A DNA stretch of 64,000 nt. Source: Paludibacteraceae bacterium (GTDB lineage Bacteria; Bacteroidota; Bacteroidia; Bacteroidales; Paludibacteraceae). The translations under genes were made by a program, and so were the position numbers. The notes beneath the pieces were generated by a model, which did no database searches, had not been told where the DNA came from, and saw only the letters and a list, made by a program, of their open reading frames with translations. Shown one piece after another: positions 42,576-51,172 of the stretch (positions are counted from its first letter, which is position 1; every line of letters begins with the position of its first letter). Where the stretch lies: assembly GCA_024693065.1 (NCBI GenBank), contig JAILLP010000011.1, forward strand, positions 1-64,000, read 5' to 3'.

Positions 42576-44519
42576 TTAGTCTTTCTTGTGGTTCTTTAGG
42601 TTCTTAATTGTGCGTAGTGTCTCCGCGACGTTCATCGCGAACGATAGGCCACCCCTTCCTTTGTAAGGCGGGTTCCCGTCGTACATCTCGCAGAGCGTTC
42701 CGATACATCCGACGAACATCTCTTCCTCTATGCCGATGAGCGCCCTTTCCGCGAAGTATATGCCGCTGTTCTTGTATACGCTGAGGTAAGCCTCCACGTA
42801 CGGACCGAGCAGCCATGGCCATGCGGCGCCTTGGTGTTTGGAGAAGGTGCGGGTGTCTTCGTTCCCTTCGCAGGAGCCTCTGTAGTTGGGGCTCTTCGGG
42901 CTCAATGAGCGTAGGCCCTTTGGTGTGAATAACTCTTTCGTGGCGATGTCCACGATCGCTTTCTTCTGCTTGTTCTCCAGCGGAGAGTATTTCAGGGAGG
43001 CGGCGAATATCATGTTCGGACGAACCGACAGCTCTTTGTAGTTGCCGCTGACGAAGTCGTAGAGGTAATAGCCGTTCCAGAAGGTGGCGGAGAAACTCTC
43101 CTGCACTCTGTTCGCGTAGTTGGTGAGGGTCTCCGAGAAATGTTCCTCCCCGAAGTCCATGGTGAGGTCCGCGATGAATCGTAGCGCATTGTACCACAGG
43201 GCGTTGATCTCCACGATGTAACCGCTTCTTGGTGTGACGGGTTTCCCGTTGAAGGTGGCGTCCATCCATGTGACGGGCGTCTCCCATCCGTTGGAGAACA
43301 ACAGGGCGTTGTCATGCACGAAGAGGTTCGGGTGCCTTTGCCGAAGGATATATTCCACGATCTCTTTCAGGATGTCTCCATATAGGTTCCAAAGCTCCTC
43401 CTTGGAGGTCGCCTTGCCATATTCCTGCAGTGCCCATGTCACCCATAACAGCACGTCTGGTTGGTCCAAGCCCTCCACATCCCTCTCTATCGGCTTGCCG
43501 TTCATGAAGTTGCGGATGGCGGGGATCATGGTGTTCATGATCTTCTGGAAGCCTGACGTGTCGTCGAATGCGAGCGAGACGCCCGGCAGGGAGATGAACA
43601 TGTCCCTCGCCCTGCACTTGAACCATGGATAACCTGCCAATAGGTACAACTCTTCAGGGTTCTTCCTGCAGAAGAGCTGTTGGGCGGAGTTCTTCAGACA
43701 GTTGAAGAAACTCGTTCGGGTGGTTCTTCTTGTGATTTCATCGAAACATATCTCCGCCAACTTCGGGCAGTCCGCTTGGCTGATACCTGCGGAGAAGATG
43801 ACGGACTCTCCTTTCTTGATGGGCAGTTCGAAGTATCCTGGGACGAACAGGTCTTCTTTGTAGTAGTAGCCCCGTTCCATCTCCTTGAAGTATTCGATCC
43901 CCTTGTTCCAACTGGGCTGGGAGACGAATTGGACAGGTTTGTTGAATTGCATGAAGAGCCTTGGATAGCCTTGGTAGAGGCACATGGAGATGCCGTTCTC
44001 CTCCTCCTCGTAGGCGGTGTTTATCTGATCGTTCTCCATGCAGAGTTCGTTCACATTCCTGAAGGCTAGGAACGGTTTGAACCGTAGAATGGTCTCGGAA
44101 TGTGCGTCGAGCAACGTGTATTTGATCAAAATCCTATCTTCGAATGATACGAATACTTTCTCTTTGGAAAGGATGACACCGCCCACACGGTATATCTCGG
44201 AAGGGACGATGTCGAACTTGAACTCCCTCTGGTACTTGTGCCCGTGGGGAGCGTAATAGTCTCCGTTGTATTTGTGAATGCCTAGGTTGAATTCGGCCCC
44301 GTGCTGTATCACGGTCTCGTCCAAGGATGACAGGAGAACATGGTTGTCGTTGTCCAAGTTCCTTACCGGAGTTACTAATAATCCGTGATATTTTCTTGTG
44401 TTACAGTCTATTATGGTTGTGCAATGATAGGCTCCCGACTTGTTGGTACGTAGCATCTCCCTTTGTTGGGACTGCTCCAAGTTGGTTAATAACGTCTTGT
44501 CAAATCTCAGATAACTCAT
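42576..44519 (-). CDS. Glycogen debranching enzyme (amylo-alpha-1,6-glucosidase type, GH133-like)
   Basis: A 647-residue protein with the N-terminal beta domain of bacterial GDEs (SGAYHCTTIIDCNTRKYHGL, LLSSLDETVIQHGAEFNLG) and a C-terminal (alpha/alpha)6 barrel. The barrel shows YPWFKCRARDMFISLPGVSL (catalytic Asp region), GLDQPDVLLWVTWALQEYG, TWMDATFNGKPVTPRSGYIVE, and NEDTRTFSKHQGAAWPWLLG. It removes alpha-1,6-linked glucose at glycogen branch points. It is the first gene of the operon, 11 bases before the glycosyltransferase. A tandem 14-base repeat lies upstream of its start. Confidence 0.93.
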   Translation of the reverse strand: MSYLRFDKTLLTNLEQSQQREMLRTNKSGAYHCTTIIDCNTRKYHGLLVTPVRNLDNDNHVLLSSLDETVIQHGAEFNLGIHKYNGDYYAPHGHKYQREFKFDIVPSEIYRVGGVILSKEKVFVSFEDRILIKYTLLDAHSETILRFKPFLAFRNVNELCMENDQINTAYEEEENGISMCLYQGYPRLFMQFNKPVQFVSQPSWNKGIEYFKEMERGYYYKEDLFVPGYFELPIKKGESVIFSAGISQADCPKLAEICFDEITRRTTRTSFFNCLKNSAQQLFCRKNPEELYLLAGYPWFKCRARDMFISLPGVSLAFDDTSGFQKIMNTMIPAIRNFMNGKPIERDVEGLDQPDVLLWVTWALQEYGKATSKEELWNLYGDILKEIVEYILRQRHPNLFVHDNALLFSNGWETPVTWMDATFNGKPVTPRSGYIVEINALWYNALRFIADLTMDFGEEHFSETLTNYANRVQESFSATFWNGYYLYDFVSGNYKELSVRPNMIFAASLKYSPLENKQKKAIVDIATKELFTPKGLRSLSPKSPNYRGSCEGNEDTRTFSKHQGAAWPWLLGPYVEAYLSVYKNSGIYFAERALIGIEEEMFVGCIGTLCEMYDGNPPYKGRGGLSFAMNVAETLRTIKNLKNHKKD

Positions 44520-44539
44520 GCCACATCAATCTATTTTTC

Positions 44540-44567
44540 GTCAAACAATACTAGTCAAACAACACTA
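44540..44567. repeat. Two tandem 14-base repeats upstream of the glycogen operon
   Basis: GTCAAACAATACTA is followed at once by GTCAAACAACACTA, 21 bases before the start codon of the debranching enzyme gene. On the minus strand each copy contains TTGTTTG, close to the -7 box. The tandem order suggests an operator or a duplicated promoter box. Confidence 0.5.
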
Positions 44568-44670
44568 GAGAGAAAAATTTGTTAAATATAGGCTTTTTTC
44601 CTGAATGCATCGCTCTAAAATCCGCTTTTTTTCTTCAACTGCTTCACCGTGATTGATTCAGTTGCTTTTT

Positions 44671-44703
44671 TTTACGTTGCTATGGTGTTTTTCTTTACTT
44701 TTG
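44671..44703 (+). promoter_or_regulatory. Putative promoter of the RluA gene
   Basis: TACTTTTG at 44696-44703 is an exact -7 box; TTTA at 44671-44674 is an imperfect -33 box, 21 bases away. The start codon follows at 44723, about 12 bases after the expected transcript start. Confidence 0.5.
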
Positions 44704-44722
44704 TGGTAAAAATTCATCTAAT

Positions 44723-45637
44723 ATGTTAACAAGAGGAAGTTCCTCTCGTAAGGAGGAGAAAAGTAAAATCGTCACTTTCCATGTGAAGGAGGAGGCTATC
44801 CTTTCCGATTTTGTCGCGAAAAAGATCGGTAGCATGAGTAAAACTGCACTGAAGCGAGTTCTGTCGCGCGGTCAGGTCTTCGTGAATAATCAGGTGAAGA
44901 CACAGTATGATTATGCGCTCCGCCCGGGGGATGTGGTCGCCGTCGATTTCGCCAAGGAGGCTACGGGTTTGAAGAGCAGCCGTGTCTCCGTTTTGTTCGA
45001 GGACGATTACCTCGTCGTGGTGAACAAGTCGGAGGGCGTGTTGTCCGTCGCTACGGATAAGCAGGAGGATTATACGGCTTTTCGTGTGGTATTGAACCAC
45101 CTCAAGAAACAGAGCAGGAACAACCGATTGTATGTGGTTCATCGTCTGGACCGTGAGACCTCCGGCGTGCTGATCTTCGCGAAACAGAAGGAGGCCCAGA
45201 TGCTGATGCAACGCAATTGGCAGCGGGATGTCAAAAGCAAGGTCTACTACGCTATCGTCGAAGGAGTGGTCGAAAAGGATGCTGGAGAGATCCGCACGTG
45301 GCTGAACGAGGACCCTAAGTCTAAGAAGGTCTATTCTTCCGATTTCGATAATGGGGGTATGGAGTCGATCACCCGCTATGAGGTGGTGAAACGGCTGAAC
45401 GGCTACACTTTCCTGAAGGTCTTGTTGCTGACTGGCCGCAAGAACCAGATACGCGTGCATATGCAGAGCATCGGTCATCCGATCATCGGTGATAAGAAAT
45501 ATGGGGGATCCACTTCCCCTATCGGGCGTATCGGATTGCACGCTTCTTCCATCACGTTCCGTCACCCTATCACGACTAAGCTGATGACCTTCGAGGCGGA
45601 ATTGCCAGAGAAGATGGCTCGTTTCGTCCGTAAATAA
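44723..45637 (+). CDS. RluA-family RNA pseudouridine synthase
   Basis: A 304-residue protein with an N-terminal S4-like RNA-binding part (SKTALKRVLSRGQVFVNNQV) and the catalytic domain with HRLDRETSGVLIFA, the Asp being the nucleophile, plus GRKNQIRVHMQSIGHPIIGD. It converts uridine to pseudouridine in rRNA or tRNA; the target base is not visible. It is followed after 8 bases by the aminopeptidase gene. Confidence 0.93.
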   Translation: MLTRGSSSRKEEKSKIVTFHVKEEAILSDFVAKKIGSMSKTALKRVLSRGQVFVNNQVKTQYDYALRPGDVVAVDFAKEATGLKSSRVSVLFEDDYLVVVNKSEGVLSVATDKQEDYTAFRVVLNHLKKQSRNNRLYVVHRLDRETSGVLIFAKQKEAQMLMQRNWQRDVKSKVYYAIVEGVVEKDAGEIRTWLNEDPKSKKVYSSDFDNGGMESITRYEVVKRLNGYTFLKVLLLTGRKNQIRVHMQSIGHPIIGDKKYGGSTSPIGRIGLHASSITFRHPITTKLMTFEAELPEKMARFVRK

Positions 45638-45645
45638 TTGTCGCC

Positions 45646-47406
45646 ATGAATCATAAATTGGATGTTGTCAGGAAACGGATGGCGGAGTTGGGGGTGGACG
45701 CCTACATCGTTCCTTCCGAGGACCCGCATCTGAGTGAGTATCCACCCGAGGAGTGGAAGTTGAGGCAATACATCTCCGGATTCACGGGCTCCGCAGGCAC
45801 GTTGGTGGTCTTGCCGGACGAGGCGGGGCTTTGGACGGATTCGCGCTACTATCTGCAGGCGGCTGCCCAATTGTCTGGCTCCGGCATTACACTTTTCAAG
45901 GATGGCCTGCCGGATACGCCTTCGTTCCTGAATTGGATTGCGGGCAGATTGTCCAAGGGCAATGTGGTGGGCTTTGATGGCTCGTGCTTCTCTGCCAAGA
46001 ACGTGGAGTCGTACCGCACTTTCTTTGAAGATTATGGTATCCTTGTGGTCTCCGATCTCTCCCCGCTGTGGGACGAGGGGGTCCCGAGGAATCGCACATC
46101 GCTATATGGTTTGCCTGTTGAGATTACCGGTCTGTCGCATCGGGAGAAACGTGAACTGATCTTCTCCAAGACGGATGCGGATGCCCTTCTGTTGTGCGCT
46201 TTGGATGAGGTGGCTTGGACGCTGAACGTACGTGCTGCCGACACTCCGTATAACCCTGTGGCTGTCGCCTATGCGATGGTGGGCAGGAAAGGGTCTGTAT
46301 TGTTTGCGGAAGAACAATGCGTCTCCGCCTCCTTGCGGGATTCCCTTGCGGAACAGGGCATCGAACTGAAACCGTACGACAGCGTCTTCTCATACGTGGC
46401 TTCCTTGCCGAAGGATTTCAAGCTTTCCGTTGACCCCTCCAAGACGAACTCCGCCTTGGCGGAACGGATCGGTTGCCGAAAGGTGGTCGAGACCTCTCCG
46501 GTTGCCTTGCTGAAGGCTTGCAAGAATGATACGGAGCTCTCCGGCTTTCGCCTCGCGATGCGGAAGGATGGCGTGGCGCTCTCAAATGCCTTCTCTGAAC
46601 TGTATGAACGGGTAGGGGAGGGTGAACGCCTGACGGAGTTGGATGTCGCTGAGGTCTTGTTGAGGCATAGGCGTGGGCAACAGGATTTTGTCTGCGAGAG
46701 TTTCTCCACCATCGCCGGCTATGCCGCGCATGGGGCGGTGGTCCATTATAGCGCTACGGAGGAGTCGAACGCGGTGATTGGCAAGGATAGCTTGCTGCTG
46801 GTCGATTCGGGCGGTAATTACCTCCATGGCACGACGGATATCACCCGTACGGTTTGTTTCGGCAAGCCTACGGCAGAGCAACGCCGCGACTACACGTTGG
46901 TCCTGAAGGGACATATCGCTGTGGCGACGGCTCATTTTCCGGAAGGTACGCAGGGGGCTCAGCTGGATGTGCTGGCGAAGATGCCTCTGTGGCGGGCTGG
47001 TGCGGATTATGGACATGGAACGGGTCATGGTGTCGGCCATTTCCTTTGTGTGCACGAGGGCCCTCAAAGCATCCGGAAGGTGCAAAATGGTGTCTCCTTG
47101 CTACCGGGCATGGTGCTTTCCGACGAACCTGGCGTCTATCGGGAGGGGAAGCATGGCATCCGCATCGAGAACTTGGTGGCGGTGGCGGAGGGCGAACAAA
47201 GCGAGTTCGGTCGTTTCCTGCGCTTCGAGACCCTCACGTTGTTCCCTTACGATACCAATTTGATCGATATTGAACTCCTGACGGACGAGGAACTGGATTG
47301 GGTGAACGATTACCACAAGAGGGTATGGGAAGAACTTTCTCCTTCCGTGTCAGATAAAAAAACGTTAAAATGGTTGGGTAAAATGACTTCCGCTATTGGT
47401 CGTTGA
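45646..47406 (+). CDS. Xaa-Pro aminopeptidase (M24B family)
   Basis: A 586-residue metallopeptidase in the three-domain long form: two creatinase-like N-terminal domains (from MAELGVDAYIVPSEDPHLSE) and a C-terminal pita-bread domain. All five metal ligands are visible: the two Asp in LVDSGGNYLHGTTDITRTV, His in GTGHGVGHFLCVHEGP, Glu in VLSDEPGVY and Glu in HGIRIENLV. It cuts N-terminal residues before proline in the cytoplasm. It lies between the RluA gene and the thioredoxin-like gene on the same strand. Confidence 0.95.
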   Translation: MNHKLDVVRKRMAELGVDAYIVPSEDPHLSEYPPEEWKLRQYISGFTGSAGTLVVLPDEAGLWTDSRYYLQAAAQLSGSGITLFKDGLPDTPSFLNWIAGRLSKGNVVGFDGSCFSAKNVESYRTFFEDYGILVVSDLSPLWDEGVPRNRTSLYGLPVEITGLSHREKRELIFSKTDADALLLCALDEVAWTLNVRAADTPYNPVAVAYAMVGRKGSVLFAEEQCVSASLRDSLAEQGIELKPYDSVFSYVASLPKDFKLSVDPSKTNSALAERIGCRKVVETSPVALLKACKNDTELSGFRLAMRKDGVALSNAFSELYERVGEGERLTELDVAEVLLRHRRGQQDFVCESFSTIAGYAAHGAVVHYSATEESNAVIGKDSLLLVDSGGNYLHGTTDITRTVCFGKPTAEQRRDYTLVLKGHIAVATAHFPEGTQGAQLDVLAKMPLWRAGADYGHGTGHGVGHFLCVHEGPQSIRKVQNGVSLLPGMVLSDEPGVYREGKHGIRIENLVAVAEGEQSEFGRFLRFETLTLFPYDTNLIDIELLTDEELDWVNDYHKRVWEELSPSVSDKKTLKWLGKMTSAIGR

Positions 47407-47450
47407 TAAATAAATTCATTAATTTAGCGAAAATTTTTTGGAATAGAGTC

Positions 47451-48860
47451 ATGAAAAGATTGTGTATGATTTTGGCGACATTGTCGCTATCCGCTGCATT
47501 TTCTGTGGCAGTGGGCGCAGGCTATAAGATTCAGCTGAATGTGAAGAACATGAAGAACGAGCCAGCCTATCTGGCGTATCATATGAACGGGAAGACCTAC
47601 TCCCGCGATACCCTGCAGTTGGACGGAAAAGGAAATGGTACTTTCACGGGCAAGGATAAGTTGGAGGAGGGTATCTATATCATCTATTTTAATGCGGAGA
47701 AGTACTTTGATATGATGGTCGGCTCTGACCAGAACATCAAGGTTTCAGTTGATACTACGAAGATTGATGAGGCAGTCGTTTCTGGTGCAACTGAGAGTGC
47801 CGAGTTCCAGGACTTGAGGAAATTCCTCATTCAGATGAATACGGAACGTATCGACTTGCAAAAGAAGTACAAGGATAAGAAGATCGATTCGACGAAGTTC
47901 TATGACACTTTCGACAAGATGACGGAGAAGGTGATGAAGTACCAAAACGATATGATCGAACGTAACAAAAATAATTTCCTTGGCGCTTACGTGAAGGCTA
48001 CTATTCCTGTTGAGACGCCATCGTTTGATAATGTGCCGGACTCTATCCGCGCGTTCACTCGTTATCAATACTTTAAGCACCATTATTTCGACAATGTTAA
48101 TCTGTGTGACCCACGCTTCCTGCGTACTCCGTTCTTCCCTTCCATGGTGGACGGTTTCATCTCCAAGCATGTGTTGCAGGACCCTGACACGTTGGCGGAG
48201 GCCGCTATCGACTTGATCGAGCGCAGTAAGTGCGACACGCTCACCTTCCAGGTGATGACGAGTAAGATGATCAACTACGGTATCTCCAGCAAGATGATGG
48301 GTATGGACAAGCTTTGGTTGCGTCTCGCTGAGAAATATTACTTCTCCGGACAGGCCAAGTGGGCTGATTCCGCTTGGGTGGAGTCTTTGCGCAAGGAGGC
48401 TAAGAAGATCCGCTACAACCTGGTGGGCGACAAGGCTTATATGCTCACGATGCTCGATTCGACCAATAGGGTGAAGAAACTATCCGACGTCACTGCGGAG
48501 TGTGTGTTAGTTTATTTCTTCGAGCCTTCCTGCGGACATTGTAAGAAGACTACCCCGGTGCTTCACGACTCAGTCTACACGAAGTGGAAGGACAAGGGTT
48601 TCGAGGTCTTCGCTTGCTATACGCAGACGGACCGCGACGAGTGGATGAAGTTTGTGGAGAAGAACCATATGCAGGATTGGATCAACGTGTGGGACCCTTA
48701 CCGCGAGTCTTACTTCTGGGAGTTCTATGATACCTCCGCTACGCCTGGCGTTTACTTGTTGAACAAGGACAGGAAGATCATCGCCAAGAAGATCGATATG
48801 CAGACACTGGACATGATCCTGGAGGAGGAGCTTGTGAAACGGAAGGCGAAGAAGAATTAA
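47451..48860 (+). CDS. Exported thioredoxin-like (TlpA/ResA-type) protein with N-terminal DUF-type domain
   Basis: A 469-residue protein; ATG 47451 starts a signal peptide (CMILATLSLSAAFSVAVGA). Residues 25-120 form a beta-rich domain similar to the DUF4369 type (IQLNVKNMKNEPAYLAYHM, GIYIIYFNAEKYFDMMVG). The helical middle part is of the DUF5106 kind. The C-terminal 140 residues form a thioredoxin fold with the redox pair in FFEPSCGHCKKTTPVL and the cis-Pro in TPGVYLLN. It probably moves electrons to or from disulfides in the periplasm. It begins 44 bases after the aminopeptidase gene; its 3' end runs into an A-rich repeat array. Confidence 0.88.
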   Translation: MKRLCMILATLSLSAAFSVAVGAGYKIQLNVKNMKNEPAYLAYHMNGKTYSRDTLQLDGKGNGTFTGKDKLEEGIYIIYFNAEKYFDMMVGSDQNIKVSVDTTKIDEAVVSGATESAEFQDLRKFLIQMNTERIDLQKKYKDKKIDSTKFYDTFDKMTEKVMKYQNDMIERNKNNFLGAYVKATIPVETPSFDNVPDSIRAFTRYQYFKHHYFDNVNLCDPRFLRTPFFPSMVDGFISKHVLQDPDTLAEAAIDLIERSKCDTLTFQVMTSKMINYGISSKMMGMDKLWLRLAEKYYFSGQAKWADSAWVESLRKEAKKIRYNLVGDKAYMLTMLDSTNRVKKLSDVTAECVLVYFFEPSCGHCKKTTPVLHDSVYTKWKDKGFEVFACYTQTDRDEWMKFVEKNHMQDWINVWDPYRESYFWEFYDTSATPGVYLLNKDRKIIAKKIDMQTLDMILEEELVKRKAKKN

Positions 48861-48896
48861 GAGTTGAGAGTTAAGAATTAAGAGTTAAGAATTATA
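48853..48896. repeat. GAATTAAGAGTT-type word array at the 3' end of the thioredoxin-like gene
   Basis: The words GAATTAAG and AGTTAAG (one as AGTTGAG) are repeated several times, beginning in the last codons of the gene and running past the stop. The complementary form stands at 61423-61450, at the 3' end of lolD. Confidence 0.6.
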
Positions 48897-48953
48897 GGGG
48901 GAAATGCGTCTCCCTATATTTTTCTGTAGGTGATTCTTATCATGTCGGTTCCC

Positions 48954-49087
48954 GTAGAGACGCAATGCCTTGCGTCTCAATAACAAATGCAATGCCTTGC
49001 ATTTCCGCACAATACGTTGCGTCTCCACAACGATGCGTTACGTCTGTGTGAAATGCATTGTAGAGACGCAAAATTTTGCGTCTCTAC
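48954..49087. repeat. Cluster of GTAGAGACGC palindromes (REP-like)
   Basis: The last copy is a perfect 28-base palindrome at 49060-49087 (GTAGAGACGCAAAA and its complement). The first, at 48954-48978, has the same arms with ATGC in the middle. Between them are degraded copies, including AAATGCAATGCCTTGCATTT at 48985-49004 and a partial GTCTCCACAACG. These fill most of the 341-base gap before the carbonic anhydrase gene and no gene is seen there. Confidence 0.75.
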
Positions 49088-49201
49088 GAAACGATTCATA
49101 GATTCTACGAAATGAATTTATAGAACCCACCATAGGGAAGGTGTGATCCTTCGTGATCATGGTTGTGCCTTCCTCTTTTGTTCATCGTAAAAAATTATAT
49201 T

Positions 49202-49717
49202 ATGGCTTTGATTAAATCAGTGAGGGGCTTTACCCCTAAGATAGCCGAGGATGTTTTCTTGGCCGAGAATGCGACCGTGATTGGTGACGTGGAGATCGGT
49301 GAGGGTTGCAGCATTTGGTTCAATACGGTTTTGCGGGGGGATGTCAACTCCATCCGCATCGGTAAGAACGTGAACATCCAGGATGGCAGTGTGCTTCACA
49401 CGCTCTATCAGAAGTCCACCATCGAGATAGGCGACAATGTCTCTGTGGGTCATAACGCCACGATCCACGGGGCGAAGATCTGTGACAACGTCTTGGTGGG
49501 AATGGGCTCCACCATTTTGGATGGTGCTGTGATCGGCGAGAATTCCATCGTGGCGGCGAATGCGCTCATCACGCCTAATACAGTGGTTGAGCCCGGTAGC
49601 CTCTATGCGGGCGTGCCTGCCAAGAAACTGAAGGATGTCTCACCGGAACAGACCAAGGAGATGATTCATAAGATCTCCAACAACTACCGGATGTACGCTA
49701 GTTGGTATAAGGAATAG
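49202..49717 (+). CDS. Gamma-carbonic-anhydrase-family hexapeptide protein
   Basis: A 171-residue left-handed beta-helix protein with ATG 49202 (IKSVRGFTPKIAEDVFLAENATVIGDV). It has the three metal-binding His of the gamma class: His in DGSVLHTLYQ, and two in VSVGHNATIHGAKI. Relatives are carbonic anhydrases or close homologues without tested activity (YrdA/PaaY type). It is cytoplasmic and single, with a strong terminator about 100 bases downstream. Confidence 0.92.
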   Translation: MALIKSVRGFTPKIAEDVFLAENATVIGDVEIGEGCSIWFNTVLRGDVNSIRIGKNVNIQDGSVLHTLYQKSTIEIGDNVSVGHNATIHGAKICDNVLVGMGSTILDGAVIGENSIVAANALITPNTVVEPGSLYAGVPAKKLKDVSPEQTKEMIHKISNNYRMYASWYKE

Positions 49718-49815
49718 TTTTCTTCGTTACACATGGGGAAGGGGATGCATGTGTCTCCTTCCTGTTACCTTGGTGCGCTCTTTGCTCCAGCGGAATGTGT
49801 GCGGCGCAAAATTTA

Positions 49816-49859
49816 GGGCATCATTGCAAAAGAACTTGCGATGATGCCCTGTTTTTTTT
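49816..49859 (+). terminator. Terminator of the carbonic anhydrase gene
   Basis: GGGCATCAT and ATGATGCCC, extended by GC pairs inside, form a long stem followed by eight T. Confidence 0.9.
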
Positions 49860-49860
49860 G

Positions 49861-49942
49861 AATTGACCTCGTCGAACTATCGTTTCAAGAATTCATAATT
49901 CATAATTGACTTCGTCGAACTAACGTTTCAAAATTCATAATT
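49861..49942. repeat. Two direct repeats of about 40 bases
   Basis: AATTGACCTCGTCGAACTAT with CGTTTCAAGAATTCATAATT (49861-49900) is followed by a nearly identical copy at 49904-49942. A more divergent copy lies at 51130-51165, beyond the hypothetical gene at 49946-50881. Confidence 0.75.
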
Positions 49943-49945
49943 ATC

Positions 49946-50881
49946 CTATCCTTTCTTGATCGTTAGTTTCTGTCCTGCCGATTTGAACGCTTGGATAGCG
50001 TATACGACAATACAGATTCCGCATACGAACAGCGCCAAATAGATGTTCTTTTGGATGTCATCCTTCACTTCAGGTAACTTGGCGAAGGCGATTGCGAACT
50101 GGATCACATCTGATAGAGGCGCATCCTTGAATCCGTCGGTTTTCCGTACCTCGATGACGATGTCGGCGATGGTGCTTAGATATGTTCCGATGACTACGAA
50201 CAGAAGGCTTGTGACGGAAACGATCAGGACACCGATCTTGTCGAATTTTCCTTTGGCCCAGGAATATCCCTTGAGAGCAAGGTAATAGTAGACGAATCCT
50301 GAGATGGCTGCGATCTTTCCTAGCATAATGAATATGAAGGATACCAGTATGCCTGGTATAGAGAAGAGGGATGCACCCAAAAATCCACGGAGGTAGTTCC
50401 CCGGCGCTGCTTCCTCTTCTATGTTGGCCTTCTCCAAATCCTTTTCCAGCTCTTTGGCGCATTTCTCGCACAGAGGAATTGGAACGCCATTCAATTCGTA
50501 GATGTCTATGTTCGTCTCTTCCGTACAATCCTTTCCGTAGCATGTGATTTTAGCTTCGGGGTATTTCCCGATGTAGTATCCTGAAATGTCCTCTAATACC
50601 TCTTTGATTTTGTCTTTGTTGGAGGATTTGAAGCTGATTTCCACGCTGCTCGTGTCATCTGAATCTTTTTCGATTTTCTTTGCGTATCCGTCTTTCTCCC
50701 AAGATTTAATCCTCTCCATGTCGCTTTCGTCAAGCTCGTTGGGGAATTTTATCGATACACATATCTTGTTGTCCTCGTCCTCGTGTATGATCACGAATGT
50801 GTTTTGTAGAAATCCGTACAAGAATACCTCGTTGCTCTTGAATCCTAACGTTTCGTTTAATTCTTTTAATGCTGAACTCAT
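49946..50881 (-). CDS. Hypothetical protein with Cys-pair motif and C-terminal membrane domain
   Basis: A 311-residue protein of no recognised family. Residues 1-110 are soluble alpha/beta with acidic stretches. At about 112-142 two Cys pairs (CYGKDC and LCEKC) could bind zinc. Four membrane helices follow between about 165 and 305 (SLFSIPGILVSFIFIMLG, ISGFVYYYLALKGYSW, VLIVSVTSLLFVVIGTYL, YLALFVCGICIVVYAI). There is no signal peptide, so the N-terminal half is cytoplasmic. It is flanked on both sides by copies of the same 40-base repeat, which may mark an insertion between the carbonic anhydrase gene and sprA. Confidence 0.7.
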   Translation of the reverse strand: MSSALKELNETLGFKSNEVFLYGFLQNTFVIIHEDEDNKICVSIKFPNELDESDMERIKSWEKDGYAKKIEKDSDDTSSVEISFKSSNKDKIKEVLEDISGYYIGKYPEAKITCYGKDCTEETNIDIYELNGVPIPLCEKCAKELEKDLEKANIEEEAAPGNYLRGFLGASLFSIPGILVSFIFIMLGKIAAISGFVYYYLALKGYSWAKGKFDKIGVLIVSVTSLLFVVIGTYLSTIADIVIEVRKTDGFKDAPLSDVIQFAIAFAKLPEVKDDIQKNIYLALFVCGICIVVYAIQAFKSAGQKLTIKKG

Positions 50882-51092
50882 TTTGTGTCTCCTTCCTATT
50901 ATTTCCCCTGTAGATGGGGCATGACAGGGTGACCTGCCACCTTAATAAATGTTATTACTTTTTTACGATTTTGAATGATTTTATAGAATACTAACACAAA
51001 TGTAGAATAAATTCTCAATATTCCAAATATATTTTGCAGAAGTTTCATTGGTCTCGTGTGATTCGTGTTGTGTGGGGTAGTCATGTGGCAAG

Positions 51093-51119
51093 AAAAAAGG
51101 GATGCCATCTGACATCCCC
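51093..51119 (-). terminator. Terminator of sprA
   Basis: GGGATG and CATCCC form a stem with loop; on the minus strand it is followed by a run of T (A run at 51093-51098). It lies about 55 bases after the sprA stop. Confidence 0.75.
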
Positions 51120-51172
51120 GTATTTCTTCATTGACAACGTCGAGTTGACGTCTCAAAATCCATTATCATCTG

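Noticed and set aside
48954-49087. CRISPR array
   Set aside because: The repeats are palindromes of unequal length without regular spacers, and no cas gene is near.
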